A stretch of DNA of 35,302 nucleotides from Saccoglossus kowalevskii (taxonomy: Eukaryota > Hemichordata > Enteropneusta > Harrimaniidae). Of this stretch, positions 21,001 through 27,865 are shown piece by piece (position 1 is the stretch's first letter; each line of letters starts with the position of its first letter). The stretch lies in NCBI RefSeq assembly GCF_000003605.2, contig NW_003119429.1, positions 410,162 through 445,463 of the forward strand, in the 5' to 3' direction. The position numbers and the translations under genes are program-made. Under the pieces are notes generated by a model. It was not told the origin of the DNA. It ran no database searches and was given only the letters and a program-made list of their open reading frames with translations.

Positions 21001-22214
21001 GAACGACTCTCTTAAAGAAAGTACAGCCAAGTGGAAATTCCGGCAATTGGATCTAAACGGGAACGACTTGATTGACAGGAAAGAATCGGCCAAGTTTAAA
21101 AAGGAAATCAAGTCGCTCAAACCCAAGAAATGTGCGCGAAGTTTTTCACGTTACTGCGATGCCGACGAGGACAGAAAAATCACACTGACAGAGTGGTTGG
21201 ACTGTTACGGCCTAAATAAGGGTAAGATCCAATAAATAATTACTCCACATGGTTACTTACATGTTACCTAGCAACGGTTCATTCTCATGTATTTCATCTC
21301 TTATTTCAGATGAGGAAACAACTACAAGTAGCAAAAGACGGGGTCCCAACCCTTTTAGTAAGTATGCATAGTAACTCATGCAAAACCTTTTTTGTGTGAT
21401 GTCCAATACCTCCCTGCAATAATTTTCATTTTTAGTTTTTAAAAAAAATGCATAATTTTTATGAAGCAAAACACTTGTGGTTTACATTTTTCTTTATTTT
21501 TGTTTTTCCTCTTCTTTTATTACATCAAATCTTTGTACCATGGTTACAGTACAGTGGTTGAATCCAGGTCAGTACTGTAGATCAGTACTAGCATCACCAT
21601 GGTAACACCGCATGTATCCTTTGCATGTTCTTCTGAGGAATTGTTAATTCACTTGTATGTAATGTTTCACCATCCTTCCTCTAGCTGTGACGTGTCACTG
21701 GTGTCCCCCATGTGATTGACAATGGTGTGCCCTGATATACAATATAGTGTTGTGAAGCAATACACGTAGTAATAAATACTGTAAGGGTCTGTGCCATTGT
21801 GAGGGAGGGAGGGTGCAGAAAGTATTTTAACACATAATTACATAAGGCTTTAGTTGATGCTAAGATGCTGCGTAATATTGTTGTTTCTAACATTACTACC
21901 TCCCCTCAACAGTATTAATGGCTATATCCTTTACTGACACTGGAGGTCAACTTAATATATTCATTTTAAAAACCAAAATAGTTTTGCATGGATGACTTTT
22001 TGTATCATGCTACAAATCAAGTGCACTGTACTGAAACAAATTACTTCTTTGATAAAGAATAAATACAAAAGAACTCCATTCTTAAAATGGTTTTGATATT
22101 ATTCAAATAAAAACATTTTACTACAATCAATAGCTGACTTCAACTGCTTTTTTTTTTTTTTTTTTTTAATTTCAACATTATTTCTGTTTGATTTCAGTTG
22201 AGCGACTGACTTAA
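8930..22214 (+). CDS. smoc: SMOC-family secreted calcium-binding protein (whole coding span, 13 exons)
   Basis: The spliced coding sequence joins 8930-9004, 12206-12380, 12592-12810, 13050-13094, 13799-14176, 15308-15346, 15433-15486, 15734-15823, 17032-17280, 20607-20697, 20983-21221, 21310-21357 and 22198-22214. It gives 572 residues; all introns are GT-AG and phases match throughout. Domains are: signal peptide 1-18, Kazal about 38-82, TY1 about 86-153, EC1 about 172-297, acidic linker 298-358, TY2 about 360-428, EC2 about 442-551, basic tail. SMOC proteins are secreted matricellular factors that bind calcium and heparan sulfate and modulate BMP signalling. That role is known for the family and inferred here. 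Vertebrate SMOCs are about 435-450 residues; the excess here is mostly EC1. Orthology rests on remembered human SMOC1/2 motifs: RF[LP]I after exon 1, PIPGTST in TY2, GCP..KK..F[IL]TS and EPDP before EC2. Exact exon edges are predictions. Confidence 0.92.
9005..12205 (+). other. smoc: SMOC intron 1 (3.2 kb)
   Basis: A phase 0 intron with donor GTAAGT and acceptor CACCCATCAG. As the first intron it is the likeliest place for intragenic enhancers, but I recognise no specific sites. It includes homopolymer runs near 11222-11256 (A and C runs) and AT dinucleotide patches near 10917 and 11431. Several open frames around 9562-9968 overlap in three phases and show no protein-like pattern. Confidence 0.75.
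12206..12380 (+). CDS. smoc: SMOC exon 2: Kazal/follistatin-like domain
   Basis: The exon codes 58 residues plus one base (phase 0 in, phase 1 out). After an acidic stretch (NDDDRSDE) come six cysteines in the Kazal pattern: DEC, EDC, AVCGSDGRTY, SRCE, ARC and GVC. The VCGSDGRTY core is the diagnostic Kazal signature. In SMOC this domain follows the signal peptide directly, as here. Kazal folds are protease-inhibitor-like, but in the SPARC/SMOC family they are mainly structural or ligand-binding; inhibition is not implied. The donor is GTAACA at 12381, slightly off consensus. Confidence 0.93.
12592..12810 (+). CDS. smoc: SMOC exon 3: thyroglobulin type-1 domain 1
   Basis: A phase 1-1 exon of 219 nt. 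The domain has six cysteines in the motifs SRCE, IPECT, VQCY, GYCWCV and PHC, with the diagnostic CWCV core and the G-[KR]-P-I-x-G-[ST]-S loop (GKPIPGSS). It resembles TY1 of vertebrate SMOC, which also has GYCWCVT and GKPI.GSS. Thyroglobulin type-1 modules can bind heparin or proteases; a specific ligand cannot be read from the sequence. The donor GTAAGT at 12811 is strong. Confidence 0.95.
13050..13094 (+). CDS. smoc: SMOC exon 4: short basic linker
   Basis: A phase 1-1 exon of 45 nt encoding a basic, unstructured stretch (RPNSRQGKSAHRNK) right after TY1. The position and the S-Q/R-x-G-x-S-x-R-K flavour match the start of the SMOC linker in vertebrates. The acceptor CTTTATTAG has a good pyrimidine tract; the donor is GTAAAA followed by an A-run, which is mediocre, so exon skipping is conceivable. 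Skipping would preserve the frame. Confidence 0.75.
13579..13620 (+). CDS. Candidate cassette exon between SMOC exons 4 and 5
   Basis: After a strong acceptor (a T-run then TAG) the next 42 nt are open in the right frame and phase (1 in, 1 out), coding VCSECTPGDMNRDT. The frame would hit a stop just beyond, so the exon would have to end at A followed by GTCCCA, which is a weak donor. It is not included in the main model. It would add two cysteines ahead of EC1 if used. Confidence 0.2.
13799..14176 (+). CDS. smoc: SMOC exon 5: extra EF-hand EC domain (EC1)
   Basis: A single phase 1-1 exon of 378 nt encodes a whole SPARC-type extracellular calcium-binding (EC) domain. It starts with GCSQSERQVF, continues with a helical region (NLISIFKDEYARL), a linker with acidic DEEYEG, and DWKFSELD leading into two EF-hand loops. 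Loop 1 is DTNADSELDKKE and loop 2 is DLDQDGSITNGE; both keep ligands at positions 1, 3, 5, 9 and 12. The C-A-R-x-F-x-x-Y-C pair flanking loop 2 is the conserved EC disulfide region. It resembles the C-terminal EC2 of the same gene (about 40 percent by eye over the EF-hand pair), including a Trp after the loop-2 Glu. Known vertebrate SMOCs lack an EC domain between the two TY domains. Acceptor TTTACAG and donor GTAAGT are both good. Confidence 0.93.
14177..15307 (+). other. smoc: SMOC intron 5
   Basis: A phase 1 intron of about 1.1 kb. It contains a sequence at 14550-14570 (CACAGTCCCTCTAT) also found near 7260 upstream of the gene, so a small shared repeat is likely. A (TA)/(TG) patch lies near 14950. 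No further exon is evident. Confidence 0.7.
15308..15346 (+). CDS. smoc: SMOC exon 6: tiny linker exon with two cysteines
   Basis: A phase 1-1 exon of 39 nt coding EEPCSFVPGKCK after the split codon. The acceptor has a nine-T tract. The donor A|GTATTT is weaker than its neighbours, and the alternative GTAGGT at 15355 would change phase and is rejected for that reason. The two closely spaced cysteines probably pair with each other. Confidence is moderate because the exon is short and I know no homologue. Confidence 0.6.
15433..15486 (+). CDS. smoc: SMOC exon 7: acidic proline-rich linker
   Basis: A phase 1-1 exon of 54 nt coding GVITEPQPVPSEIPPEI. The acceptor TTAACGCAG and donor GTGAGT are good. 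The proline/glutamate-rich content is like the low-complexity part of the SMOC-specific linker of vertebrates and suggests an extended hinge between EC1 and TY2. Reading the same DNA in another phase gives a hydrophobic open frame starting in the intron, which I treat as a shadow. Confidence 0.75.
15734..15823 (+). CDS. smoc: SMOC exon 8: linker
   Basis: A phase 1-1 exon of 90 nt coding an acidic, proline-rich segment (EPETKPERISDEPTLVDRQ, then TPQVPLIPIK). The acceptor CTATGTAG and donor GTGAGT are good. Like exon 7 it has no cysteines and no predicted fold. Together exons 6-8 make a flexible arm of about 60 residues before TY2. Confidence 0.78.
15824..17031 (+). other. smoc: SMOC intron 8, with retroelement-like insert
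   Basis: A phase 1 intron of about 1.2 kb, donor GTGAGT, acceptor TTATTACAG. Its middle (about 16440-16700) holds a small open frame with an ETNPGP motif, described separately. The rest is AT-rich without recognisable content. Confidence 0.7.
16536..16685 (+). pseudogene. Retrotransposon-like ORF fragment with near-2A motif
   Basis: A 49-codon frame from ATG at 16536 to TAA at 16683 reads MGRIITNLSGNCRGVSGLH, then FDGNYSGGTETNPGPG. The core SGGTETNPGP parallels the SGDVExNPGP 2A-like peptides at the N-terminus of many marine-invertebrate non-LTR retrotransposon ORFs, where the ribosome fails to form the Gly-Pro bond. Here the usual Asp is Gly, so activity is doubtful. The frame closes soon after and no reverse transcriptase follows, so it looks like a decayed 5' fragment inserted in a SMOC intron. 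It could also be chance, because the motif is short. Confidence 0.35.
17032..17280 (+). CDS. smoc: SMOC exon 9: thyroglobulin type-1 domain 2
   Basis: A phase 1-1 exon of 249 nt. Cysteine motifs HSCQ, IPECT, AQCH, QYCWCVLVDTGRPIPGTST and PEC define a complete TY domain. The run CWCVLVDTGRPIPGTST matches what I remember of TY2 in human SMOC1/2 and is the strongest family identifier in the window. It ends with a basic/acidic spacer (KVPDRDMKG) leading directly to GCP at the start of EC2, as in vertebrates. The donor is GTAGGT at 17281. The frame stays open into the intron to a TAA at 17466, and a better donor, GTAAGC, lies at 17413 in the same phase. Confidence 0.96.
18400..18610. repeat. ACCT/CCCA-type low-complexity tract
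   Basis: Imperfect repeats of ACCT, CTAC and CCAC units on the plus strand, almost free of G over about 200 bp. This is a decayed tetranucleotide microsatellite. Purine/pyrimidine strand asymmetry here is strong and creates spurious Pro/Thr-rich open frames. Confidence 0.85.
18987..19013. repeat. (GA)n microsatellite
   Basis: About 13 GA units in SMOC intron 9. In insects such runs can bind GAGA-type factors; here I treat it simply as a microsatellite. Confidence 0.9.
20607..20697 (+). CDS. smoc: SMOC exon 10: start of C-terminal EC domain (EC2)
   Basis: A phase 1-2 exon of 91 nt coding GCPTDKKERFLTSLFDKL, then TTDMVENMNAQEG. The GCP, KK, FLTS and TTDM words match the beginning of the EC domain in human SMOC (GCP..KK..F[IL]TS..DALTTDM). 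This is the amphipathic first helix of the EC fold. The donor is GTAAGC at 20698. Confidence 0.93.
20983..21221 (+). CDS. smoc: SMOC exon 11: EF-hand pair of EC2
   Basis: A phase 2-1 exon of 239 nt. It opens with ATEPDPNDSL (human SMOC has SEPDPSHTL here), then WKFRQLD and two EF-hand loops: DLNGNDLIDRKE and DADEDRKITLTE. Both keep the position 1, 3, 5 and 12 oxygen ligands; loop 2 has Arg instead of Gly at position 6. The basic segment KSLKPKKCAR and the Cys pair C-A-R-S-F-S-R-Y-C match vertebrate SMOC, where this region contributes to heparan sulfate binding. Acceptor CTATTTACAG and donor GTAAGA are good. Confidence 0.95.
21310..21357 (+). CDS. smoc: SMOC exon 12: basic C-terminal tail
   Basis: A phase 1-1 exon of 48 nt coding DEETTTSSKRRGPNPF. 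The acceptor TTATTTCAG and donor GTAAGT are strong. A Thr/Ser stretch followed by KRR resembles the short basic tail after the EC domain in vertebrate SMOC2 and could add heparan-sulfate affinity; that function is inference. Confidence 0.85.
21550..21567 (+). CDS. Candidate SMOC microexon (6 codons)
   Basis: Between exons 12 and 13 a CAG acceptor (21547-21549) precedes 18 nt that are open in the correct phase (1 in, 1 out), coding IQWLNPG across the joins, followed by donor GTCAGT. A pyrimidine-rich stretch lies 20-60 nt upstream. Inclusion would lengthen the protein from 572 to 578 residues and keep the frame. It is left out of the main model because such short matches arise by chance. Confidence 0.3.
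22198..22214 (+). CDS. smoc: SMOC exon 13: last codons and stop
   Basis: After a long T-tract and acceptor GATTTCAG the frame continues for five codons (I/V-ERLT) and ends at TAA (22212-22214). The phase fits both exon 12 and the candidate microexon. The short coding part makes it less certain than the domain exons, but no competing phase-compatible terminal exon is nearer. Confidence 0.7.
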
Positions 22215-22895
22215 CTCTCTGGTACTCTGGTGTTGAGGGCGATGTACATACCTGGATATATTTGGAGCCTTTTTATAAAATAATGATCACTTATGTATTG
22301 TGTGTTGTACTTTCTGTTGATTTTAAATCATGTAAACTATTGTTAATGATAAGTGATGTAGAGGAAAGTGAAGTGCGCCCTCTACCCCAAGAATGTGCTT
22401 TTTTCTTGTCTTTATTAGATACAGTTCTTCAGGGTGGGCGGAGCTCGCTAGTAGTTTTTGTGGCGAGTTTTATTACTTAAAGTGGAATTTTTAACCAGTT
22501 TATTGCCCCTCCCCCCCCATCCTAAATGATCTAATTAATTATTTGGTGTAATACTAGGCATAATCACAAAACGTTGTTCTCACTGCCTTTACCCTACCTC
22601 AGTTAACCCACCATTCAGTTAAGTGAATTTTGCCAATCTGATGTGAACATTACAAGATATTTTATTATTCAACATTGATATGTGAAAATAGATGACAATC
22701 AGCCAGTTGTATATGAAAAATAGATCTTATTAATCTTTCTTATTGTATAAGAAACAACATTTTTGTTTTTTTATTTCTGTTTTTTAAATCAGTGCAAGCT
22801 TTTCTCTAAAAGATTTTTTTTATTTCAGCATTTATGTTATGCTTATGAATCCGAAACATTCGCTTATATAATAAATTTTATCAGTTTAACAACCT
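22215..22895 (+). other. smoc: SMOC 3' UTR
   Basis: AT-rich non-coding sequence following the stop, ending shortly after the first AATAAA. It includes several T-runs and TATTTAT-like words that could affect mRNA stability, although none is clearly a clustered AU-rich element. Confidence 0.6.
22870..22875 (+). terminator. smoc: Poly(A) signal AATAAA
   Basis: The first canonical AATAAA after the stop codon, 656 nt downstream of it, followed within 30-60 nt by a strongly T-rich region (22900-22925) as expected for cleavage/polyadenylation. The cleavage site is probably near 22890. Confidence 0.6.
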
Positions 22896-23744
22896 ACATT
22901 TTTTTTTCTATTCCTTTTTTCTCTCTCATTAAGTGAAAGATCTGTTCATTTTCCCACCCCTTGACTATGAACTCTGATAGGATAATTGGTGGTATGAGAC
23001 CTTTGTTTAAACAAAATCCAGAATGAGAGAAATTTTTGATTTTGATGCATTTATAGCAATGAAATGTTGACATTTGGCTATCCTGAATTGAATTGTGAAA
23101 CTTGTGCATGCATGTCACATGATGTATGTTGATTAATATGGAATTCATTGGTACAGCATTCTTTAAAATAACATAGTTAAGCTCTGGTTACCCTGCCCTT
23201 TGTTAGTATTCCTTGAAAGTGTAATACATTTTGTCACTCATACAATTTTACACTTCATTTTACCATTGGCAAAATCATGTGATAAACAAACTTTGAAAGA
23301 TGCAGCAATGTTTTGAATAAGAAAAATAACAAGCAGCCTGTCGGCTGAGATAGCTTCGCTGTTGCACATTTCAATTAAAGAACTGAAGATATCATTAGAA
23401 AATGAACAATATCTATATCCCACTGACTTGCTGTTTTCAACAAGAATTCAAAAATATTACTTTTTACCAAAATTATTCATCAAAATTAGATAATTGAAGA
23501 TATCATTACAAAATTAACAAATCTGAGAGAGGTCCACATGTAGTACCTATAGGGATGTGTAATATCAAAATGTCACACGTAACGTAATATTATGTGATGG
23601 TTCAAATACCAAAATGGCAACAGTAACATAAAGACTTCCCTGGCGGCGATGATAACATACGAACACGGAGCCAACAGATGAGGTTTCAACTGGTACTGGT
23701 ATTATTATACTCTGCAAACATCAAGTACAATAACGCGGTAAAAC
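22896..23744. other. Intergenic stretch before the gap
   Basis: No gene seen. From about 23332 it carries a block (AAGCAGCCTGTCGGCTGAG, then ATAGCTTCGCTGTT) that recurs at 35115, and from 23457 a block (TACTTTTTACCAAAA) that recurs beyond the gap near 24128, so this is part of a local dispersed repeat family. Confidence 0.6.
23332..23570. repeat. Dispersed repeat family, copy A
   Basis: It contains CCTGTCGGCTGAGATAGC and CACATTTCAATTAAAGAAC, shared with 35117-35180, and a stretch of about 110 bp from 23457 (ACCAAAA..TTCATCAAAATT.., GAGAGAGGTCCACATGTAG) nearly repeated at 24128-24230. Related, more diverged copies occur near 24270, 24720 and 24880. No coding or terminal-repeat structure could be recognised. 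Confidence 0.75.
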
Positions 23745-23837
23745 NNNNNNNNNNNNNNNNNNNNNNNNNNNNNNNNNNNNNNNNNNNNNNNNNNNNNNNN
23801 NNNNNNNNNNNNNNNNNNNNNNNNNNNNNNNNNNNNN
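23745..23837. other. Assembly gap (93 N)
   Basis: A run of unknown bases. It is bordered on both sides by copies of the same local repeat and, at right, by a promoter-like sequence, so the real missing length and content are uncertain. Confidence 1.
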
Positions 23838-23857
23838 CTCAGTGCTGAACAACTCCC

Positions 23858-24046
23858 CTATATATACCCACTGTCTATAAATAGACCATTACATCAGCAT
23901 ACATAATGAGTCTGGAGCTTACTACAAATTTCTAGAATGTTCCATTACCTTCTATTGCCTCCTACAGTGTTCTATTACTTATTCAACCAGTTTCTAAAAA
24001 AAATCTAGAATATTCCACCCAGACACAGTACGGTTCTAGAACATTC
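23858..24046 (-). promoter_or_regulatory. Heat-shock-type promoter: three HSEs plus TATA boxes
   Basis: Three heat-shock elements built of alternating TTC/GAA pentamers occur in 117 bp: TTCTAGAATGTTC (23930-23942, perfect), ATCTAGAATATTC (24003-24015, one mismatch) and TTCTAGAACATTC (24034-24046, perfect). On the minus strand they lie upstream of a TATA box, TATATATAGGGG (23866-23855). A second AT-box (TATAAATA on plus, 23876-23883) lies between them. HSE-to-TATA spacing of about 64 bp is as in animal Hsp promoters. The transcript would start at or in the gap and run leftward; no coding sequence for it is visible up to the SMOC 3' end. HSF binding is established for this motif type; the promoter call here is inference. 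Confidence 0.5.
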
Positions 24047-24117
24047 TCAGTGACACGGAAGTGGTAAATAAGTCGTATGCGACACAAAGCAATCAGACCT
24101 GCTGTTTTTTACAAGTT

Positions 24118-24985
24118 AAAAAAAATATCACTTTTTACCAAAAATATTCATCAAAATTGGAGAATTGAAGATATCATCACGAAATGAACAAATCTGAGAG
24201 AGGTCCACATGTAGTACCTATATATGTAATATCAAAGCAATTGTACTTGCCGCTTTTCACAAGAAGTCGAAAATATCACTTTTTACCAAAAATTACAAAA
24301 ATATTTACCAAAAATAGAGAATTTGAGATTTTGACATGAAATGAACAAATATGAGAAATAACCAACCAAGGTACTTGCTTATCAAATTTAAAACACATTT
24401 TGACATGCGGTTTCAAAGAAGAAGTTGAAATTGTAAAGTTGACGACGACAGACAATCAGTAATATGAACAGCTCTGCTGTGTCGACAGCTAAAAAGTTCT
24501 GACAAAATGACAGACAGATGATCAGCTTAATAAAAATGTGAATTCAGAGTCATTTATTTAAAAGATACATTGCTGGCAATTCAACTTTATAATAAACTAA
24601 ATTTAAATTTAAAAAAATCTTCATATCCAATTTTTAGCACAGCCATGAGCTAAAATATTCCATGCACTTGCATCTTCCAAACCAAAACTGTGTACCAATT
24701 TTTATGAAAAACAAAGTGGTTTTAAAGAAGTTGAAAATATCATTTTTTTACAGAAAAATTTCACAAAAATTAAGAGAATGATTTCATCTATAAATGAACA
24801 AATCTGATAGAGACCAACCAAAGGTACCTACATACAAGTATCAAAGAAATTGGGCTGGTCATACTCAAGAAAAACTCAAAAATATAATTTTTAACCTAAA
24901 ATGACAAATATTTCCTAAAAATTAAGAATCAACCACATAATCATGAAATAAATAAATTTGACCAAGGTACCTACATATTGAGTGG
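24118..24985. repeat. Diverged local repeat copies (family of 23332)
   Basis: Four successive degenerate copies begin near 24118, 24255, 24710 and 24860. Each has the order: A/T lead-in, ATCACTTTTTACCAAAAAT, TCACCAAAATTAGAGAAT, GAAATGAACAAATCTGA and ACCAA.GTACCTA. The copies point the same way and are separated by unrelated AT-rich DNA. No protein-coding signal. Confidence 0.7.
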
Positions 24986-26002
24986 TGGCTGGTATTTTGC
25001 AAGAAGTCAAAAAGATCAGATTTGCCCTGTCCTTGAATGAAAATTCAGGACATGCTATAATTGGCAAAAAGTTTGCATATGATCTATTCCAAACTGATAC
25101 ATTTTGTATATTGGCCTGTAATCTGAATCTGATAAGAAGCTGAATGACAACACATGCATCATTGTTGAAATGCATGTCTTAACTACTAAGCTAGATTACT
25201 TCTATCATACACATATTTAGTATACATGTACCTTGAGAAGTCCTCCTAGATTTATTTCTAATTTTTATGATTAATTTGATGTAACAAGCGACCTTGTGGT
25301 CGAAAGAAAGTTTAGCACCATAAAAAAACTGGTCATTGTATTATTACCAGTTTGAAGAAATGGAGATCAAAACTCAAAATATCTCAAGAACCAATCATGT
25401 TTCAATGAAACCTGATATATAGATGATCTAGGACAATACACAGACCTGATTAGTTTTGAATTAGAGTCCCATGCATAATAATTCACTATTTTGGGCTTTT
25501 CGACCAATATTTCAAGTACAAAAATTTACATTCAATGAAACTTGGTTAATAGATGTTCTTGGCAAATGTGCAATACCTGCTCAGTTTTGGGTTAAAATCG
25601 ATGCATAAAAATAATAACATAACGCATAACAGTAGTCAATTTTTAGCTTTTCTACTGATATCTCAAAAACTAGTCATGACATTTCAATGAAATACATAGG
25701 TGCATGTGTACTTAGTTTGGTGTTGAAAGTGCAATTAGTTGTTTAATTTACATACCGGGGTATATTAATTTCTTTTTGTCTTAAATACCACTAATTTCAA
25801 TGAGACTTGATATACACCCCTGGGTAATTCACTATAGTGATTAGTTTTTGGGTGAAAGCAGGGAAAAATACAACTTAACAAGACCAGATAATCATATGAC
25901 CCTATTAATATGCATAATTCCAATCTGCAATAGAACTATTGCAGATTAACTCGGGCAACTCATTCTATAATGTAGGAACAGACAAGGGCATGATTAACTT
26001 AA
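24986..26002. repeat. AT-rich stretch with diverged TTTCAATGAAAC repeats
   Basis: No gene seen. The word TTTCAATGA(A/G)A(C) followed by TTGGTATATAGATG-like sequence recurs at about 25400, 25530, 25682 and 25796, and more weakly at 26701, with spacings of about 110-150 bp. This suggests an old, decayed tandem array with associated ATGCATAAT words. Confidence 0.45.
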
Positions 26003-26405
26003 TGAGGGTCGGCAAAGGGTATTTTCGTAAGCTGTAAACAATTGTTTTTATTTTCGTAATGTAATTTAACTAAATAAAAAACGTAAATTCGTAGACATGG
26101 GCAAGGTGTAAAATGTAATCAGATATTTTATTCGTCCGTAATTTGTACAGATATTATTTTTTGTAAGCATATAAAGCATTTTACAAATTAAATGTCGTAA
26201 TTCGTACGCAATTTCCAATTTCGATTCTTAAACTCAAGTTATCAAAAATATTATAAAAATGTAATTACAAATTTGCTTTATCTGTAAAGTGTAAAAACCT
26301 ATTTTTCACTGTAAATGGAACTTTCATTTTATTTCCTGTAAAAACGTAAAATGCCGTTTTTATTTCCTGTAATCTGTACCAGCTATCCCCCTTTGCTCCC
26401 CTTCA
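26003..26405. mobile_element. TTAA-flanked MITE-like element (403 bp)
   Basis: TTAA at 25999-26002 and again at 26406-26409 immediately flank inverted ends. The left end reads TGAGGGTCGGCAAAGGG and the inverse complement of the right end TGAAGGGGAGCAAAGGG, matching at 13 of 17 positions. A TTAA target duplication is characteristic of piggyBac-type insertion, so this may be a piggyBac-like non-autonomous element. The interior is AT-rich and unusually full of GTAA/CGTAA words (for example 26033, 26057 and 26195). No coding sequence. Confidence 0.5.
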
Positions 26406-26409
26406 TTAA

Positions 26410-27107
26410 TGAGTAATCAACTGTATTACCTCAAGTACTTTTGATAGGGATCAGACAAGTGTTGTGACCAATATATCAGATGACCATTTTTGGTCACATG
26501 ATCTTATTAATATGCATGACTATCTCGTGCACTTCTGCAAATACTGATATACAGTCATCTCTATAGTGAAGGCATCAGACAAGAAGCATGACTGGGTTGT
26601 CATGACGATGATTATATATAGATATGCATTGGCTAATATTTGACATAAAATATAGTATAAAGCATGCACCATCACAAATATTTCAACAACCATTCATCAG
26701 ATTTCAATACAACAACGTAGGTGTTCTGGGCTAATCCATAGAAGTTATTAGTTGAGAAATTAGAATCTATGCATGTTAATTACCAAATTTGCATGAATTA
26801 GCTCATTTTCTCATAAAATTCAACTCAAACACAGACAGCAGACCAGAGATCTATGCTATCACATAATTTTAATACTGTTAATATTATAAACTTGTTAAAT
26901 ACAATAATTAGCATGCTTCTTTTGAATAATCACTAATTCGGCTACCTTAAATACTCTCAGCACACAGATTTTCTTTCTAAGCTTTCTTTGAACTAGCCTG
27001 GCATGGTTGCCAATAGTTACTGTGCTCTCATAGATCCAACTACATGTCTGAATGAATCTGTCAGTGAGAGTGTAATTACCATCACTGACCAGGAAACTAA
27101 ACAGGAA
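26410..27107. other. Intergenic stretch, no gene seen
   Basis: AT-rich sequence with scattered TATGCAT words and one weak copy of the TTTCAAT repeat (26701). No open frame with splice or protein support. Confidence 0.5.
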
Positions 27108-27440
27108 CTTGTCCAATATCTCTGAATATGCAAATTAAGCTCATTACTATGCATGGATTTGCTGAATAACTAATCATGAATTGCACTTGTCCAATATCTC
27201 TGAATATGCAAATTAAGCTCATTACTATGCATGGGTTTGCTGAATAACTAATCATGCATTGCACTTGTCCAATATCTCTGAATATGCAAATTAAGCTCAT
27301 TACTATGCATGGATTTGCTGAATAACTAATCATGCATTGCACTTGTCCAATATCTCTGAATATGCAAATTAAGCTCATTACTATGCATGGGTTTGCTGAA
27401 TAACTAATCATGCATTGCCATTGTCCAATATCTCTGAATA
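27108..27440. repeat. 78-bp tandem repeat, four units plus a partial fifth
   Basis: GTCCAATATCTCTGAATATG begins at 27111, 27189, 27267, 27345 and (partial) 27423, an exact period of 78 bp. Units differ by only a few substitutions (for example GGATTT/GGGTTT and ATGAAT/ATGCAT), so the array is recent. The period is divisible by three, which gives an artefactual minus-strand open frame of 26-residue repeats. Confidence 0.95.
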
Positions 27441-27762
27441 CTGCATTATTGATACATTTTGGAATAGAATTTGCACTGATTGATAGCAATATCTTCTTTA
27501 TATAAATTCCAAATACCCAACCATTTAAAAATCAAAAACTTCACCATAAAATATGCAATGCTACAGCAATAAATTAAAAAATCCGGACATTAGCATAAAG
27601 GCAAATTGTCAGTCTGGCAGAATTTTGTTCATCTCATGGAATAACATAAACTGAGATGAATCATTGAGTACACAACTTGAGGGTCACTGTGGTATATTAA
27701 GATATCAGAGTCAACATTACACAAAGTTCACTGATGCATTAGAGACATCACATATAGATAAT
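27441..27762. other. Probable 3' flank of the minus-strand exon
   Basis: No coding sequence seen. If the minus-strand exon at 27763-27865 is real, this interval contains its 3' UTR. No AATAAA in minus orientation was noticed close by, which is a weakness of that call. Confidence 0.4.
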
Positions 27763-27865
27763 TTATGGGTCACTAGAACCCTCTTGTATTTTCTTATTCT
27801 TCTTTCTATGAAATTCTTCATAGTTTTGTCTTAACAGTTCCATCTGCTTCTTGGGTCCATTTTCC
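27763..27865 (-). CDS. Terminal coding exon of an unidentified gene
   Basis: On the minus strand an acceptor (TTTCAATAACAG, ending at 27866) is followed by one base completing a split codon, then ENGPKKQMELLRQNYEEF and HRKKNKKIQEGSSDP, ending in TAA (27765-27763). It is 33 residues, strongly charged, probably helical, with a basic KKNKK cluster: the style of a conserved C-terminus of a small protein. I do not recognise the family. Incoming phase is 2, and no matching upstream exon was found up to the window end, so the gene would start beyond the 27-bp array or past 35302. Codon-like content contrasts sharply with the repeat-rich flanks. Chance remains possible. Confidence 0.5.
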
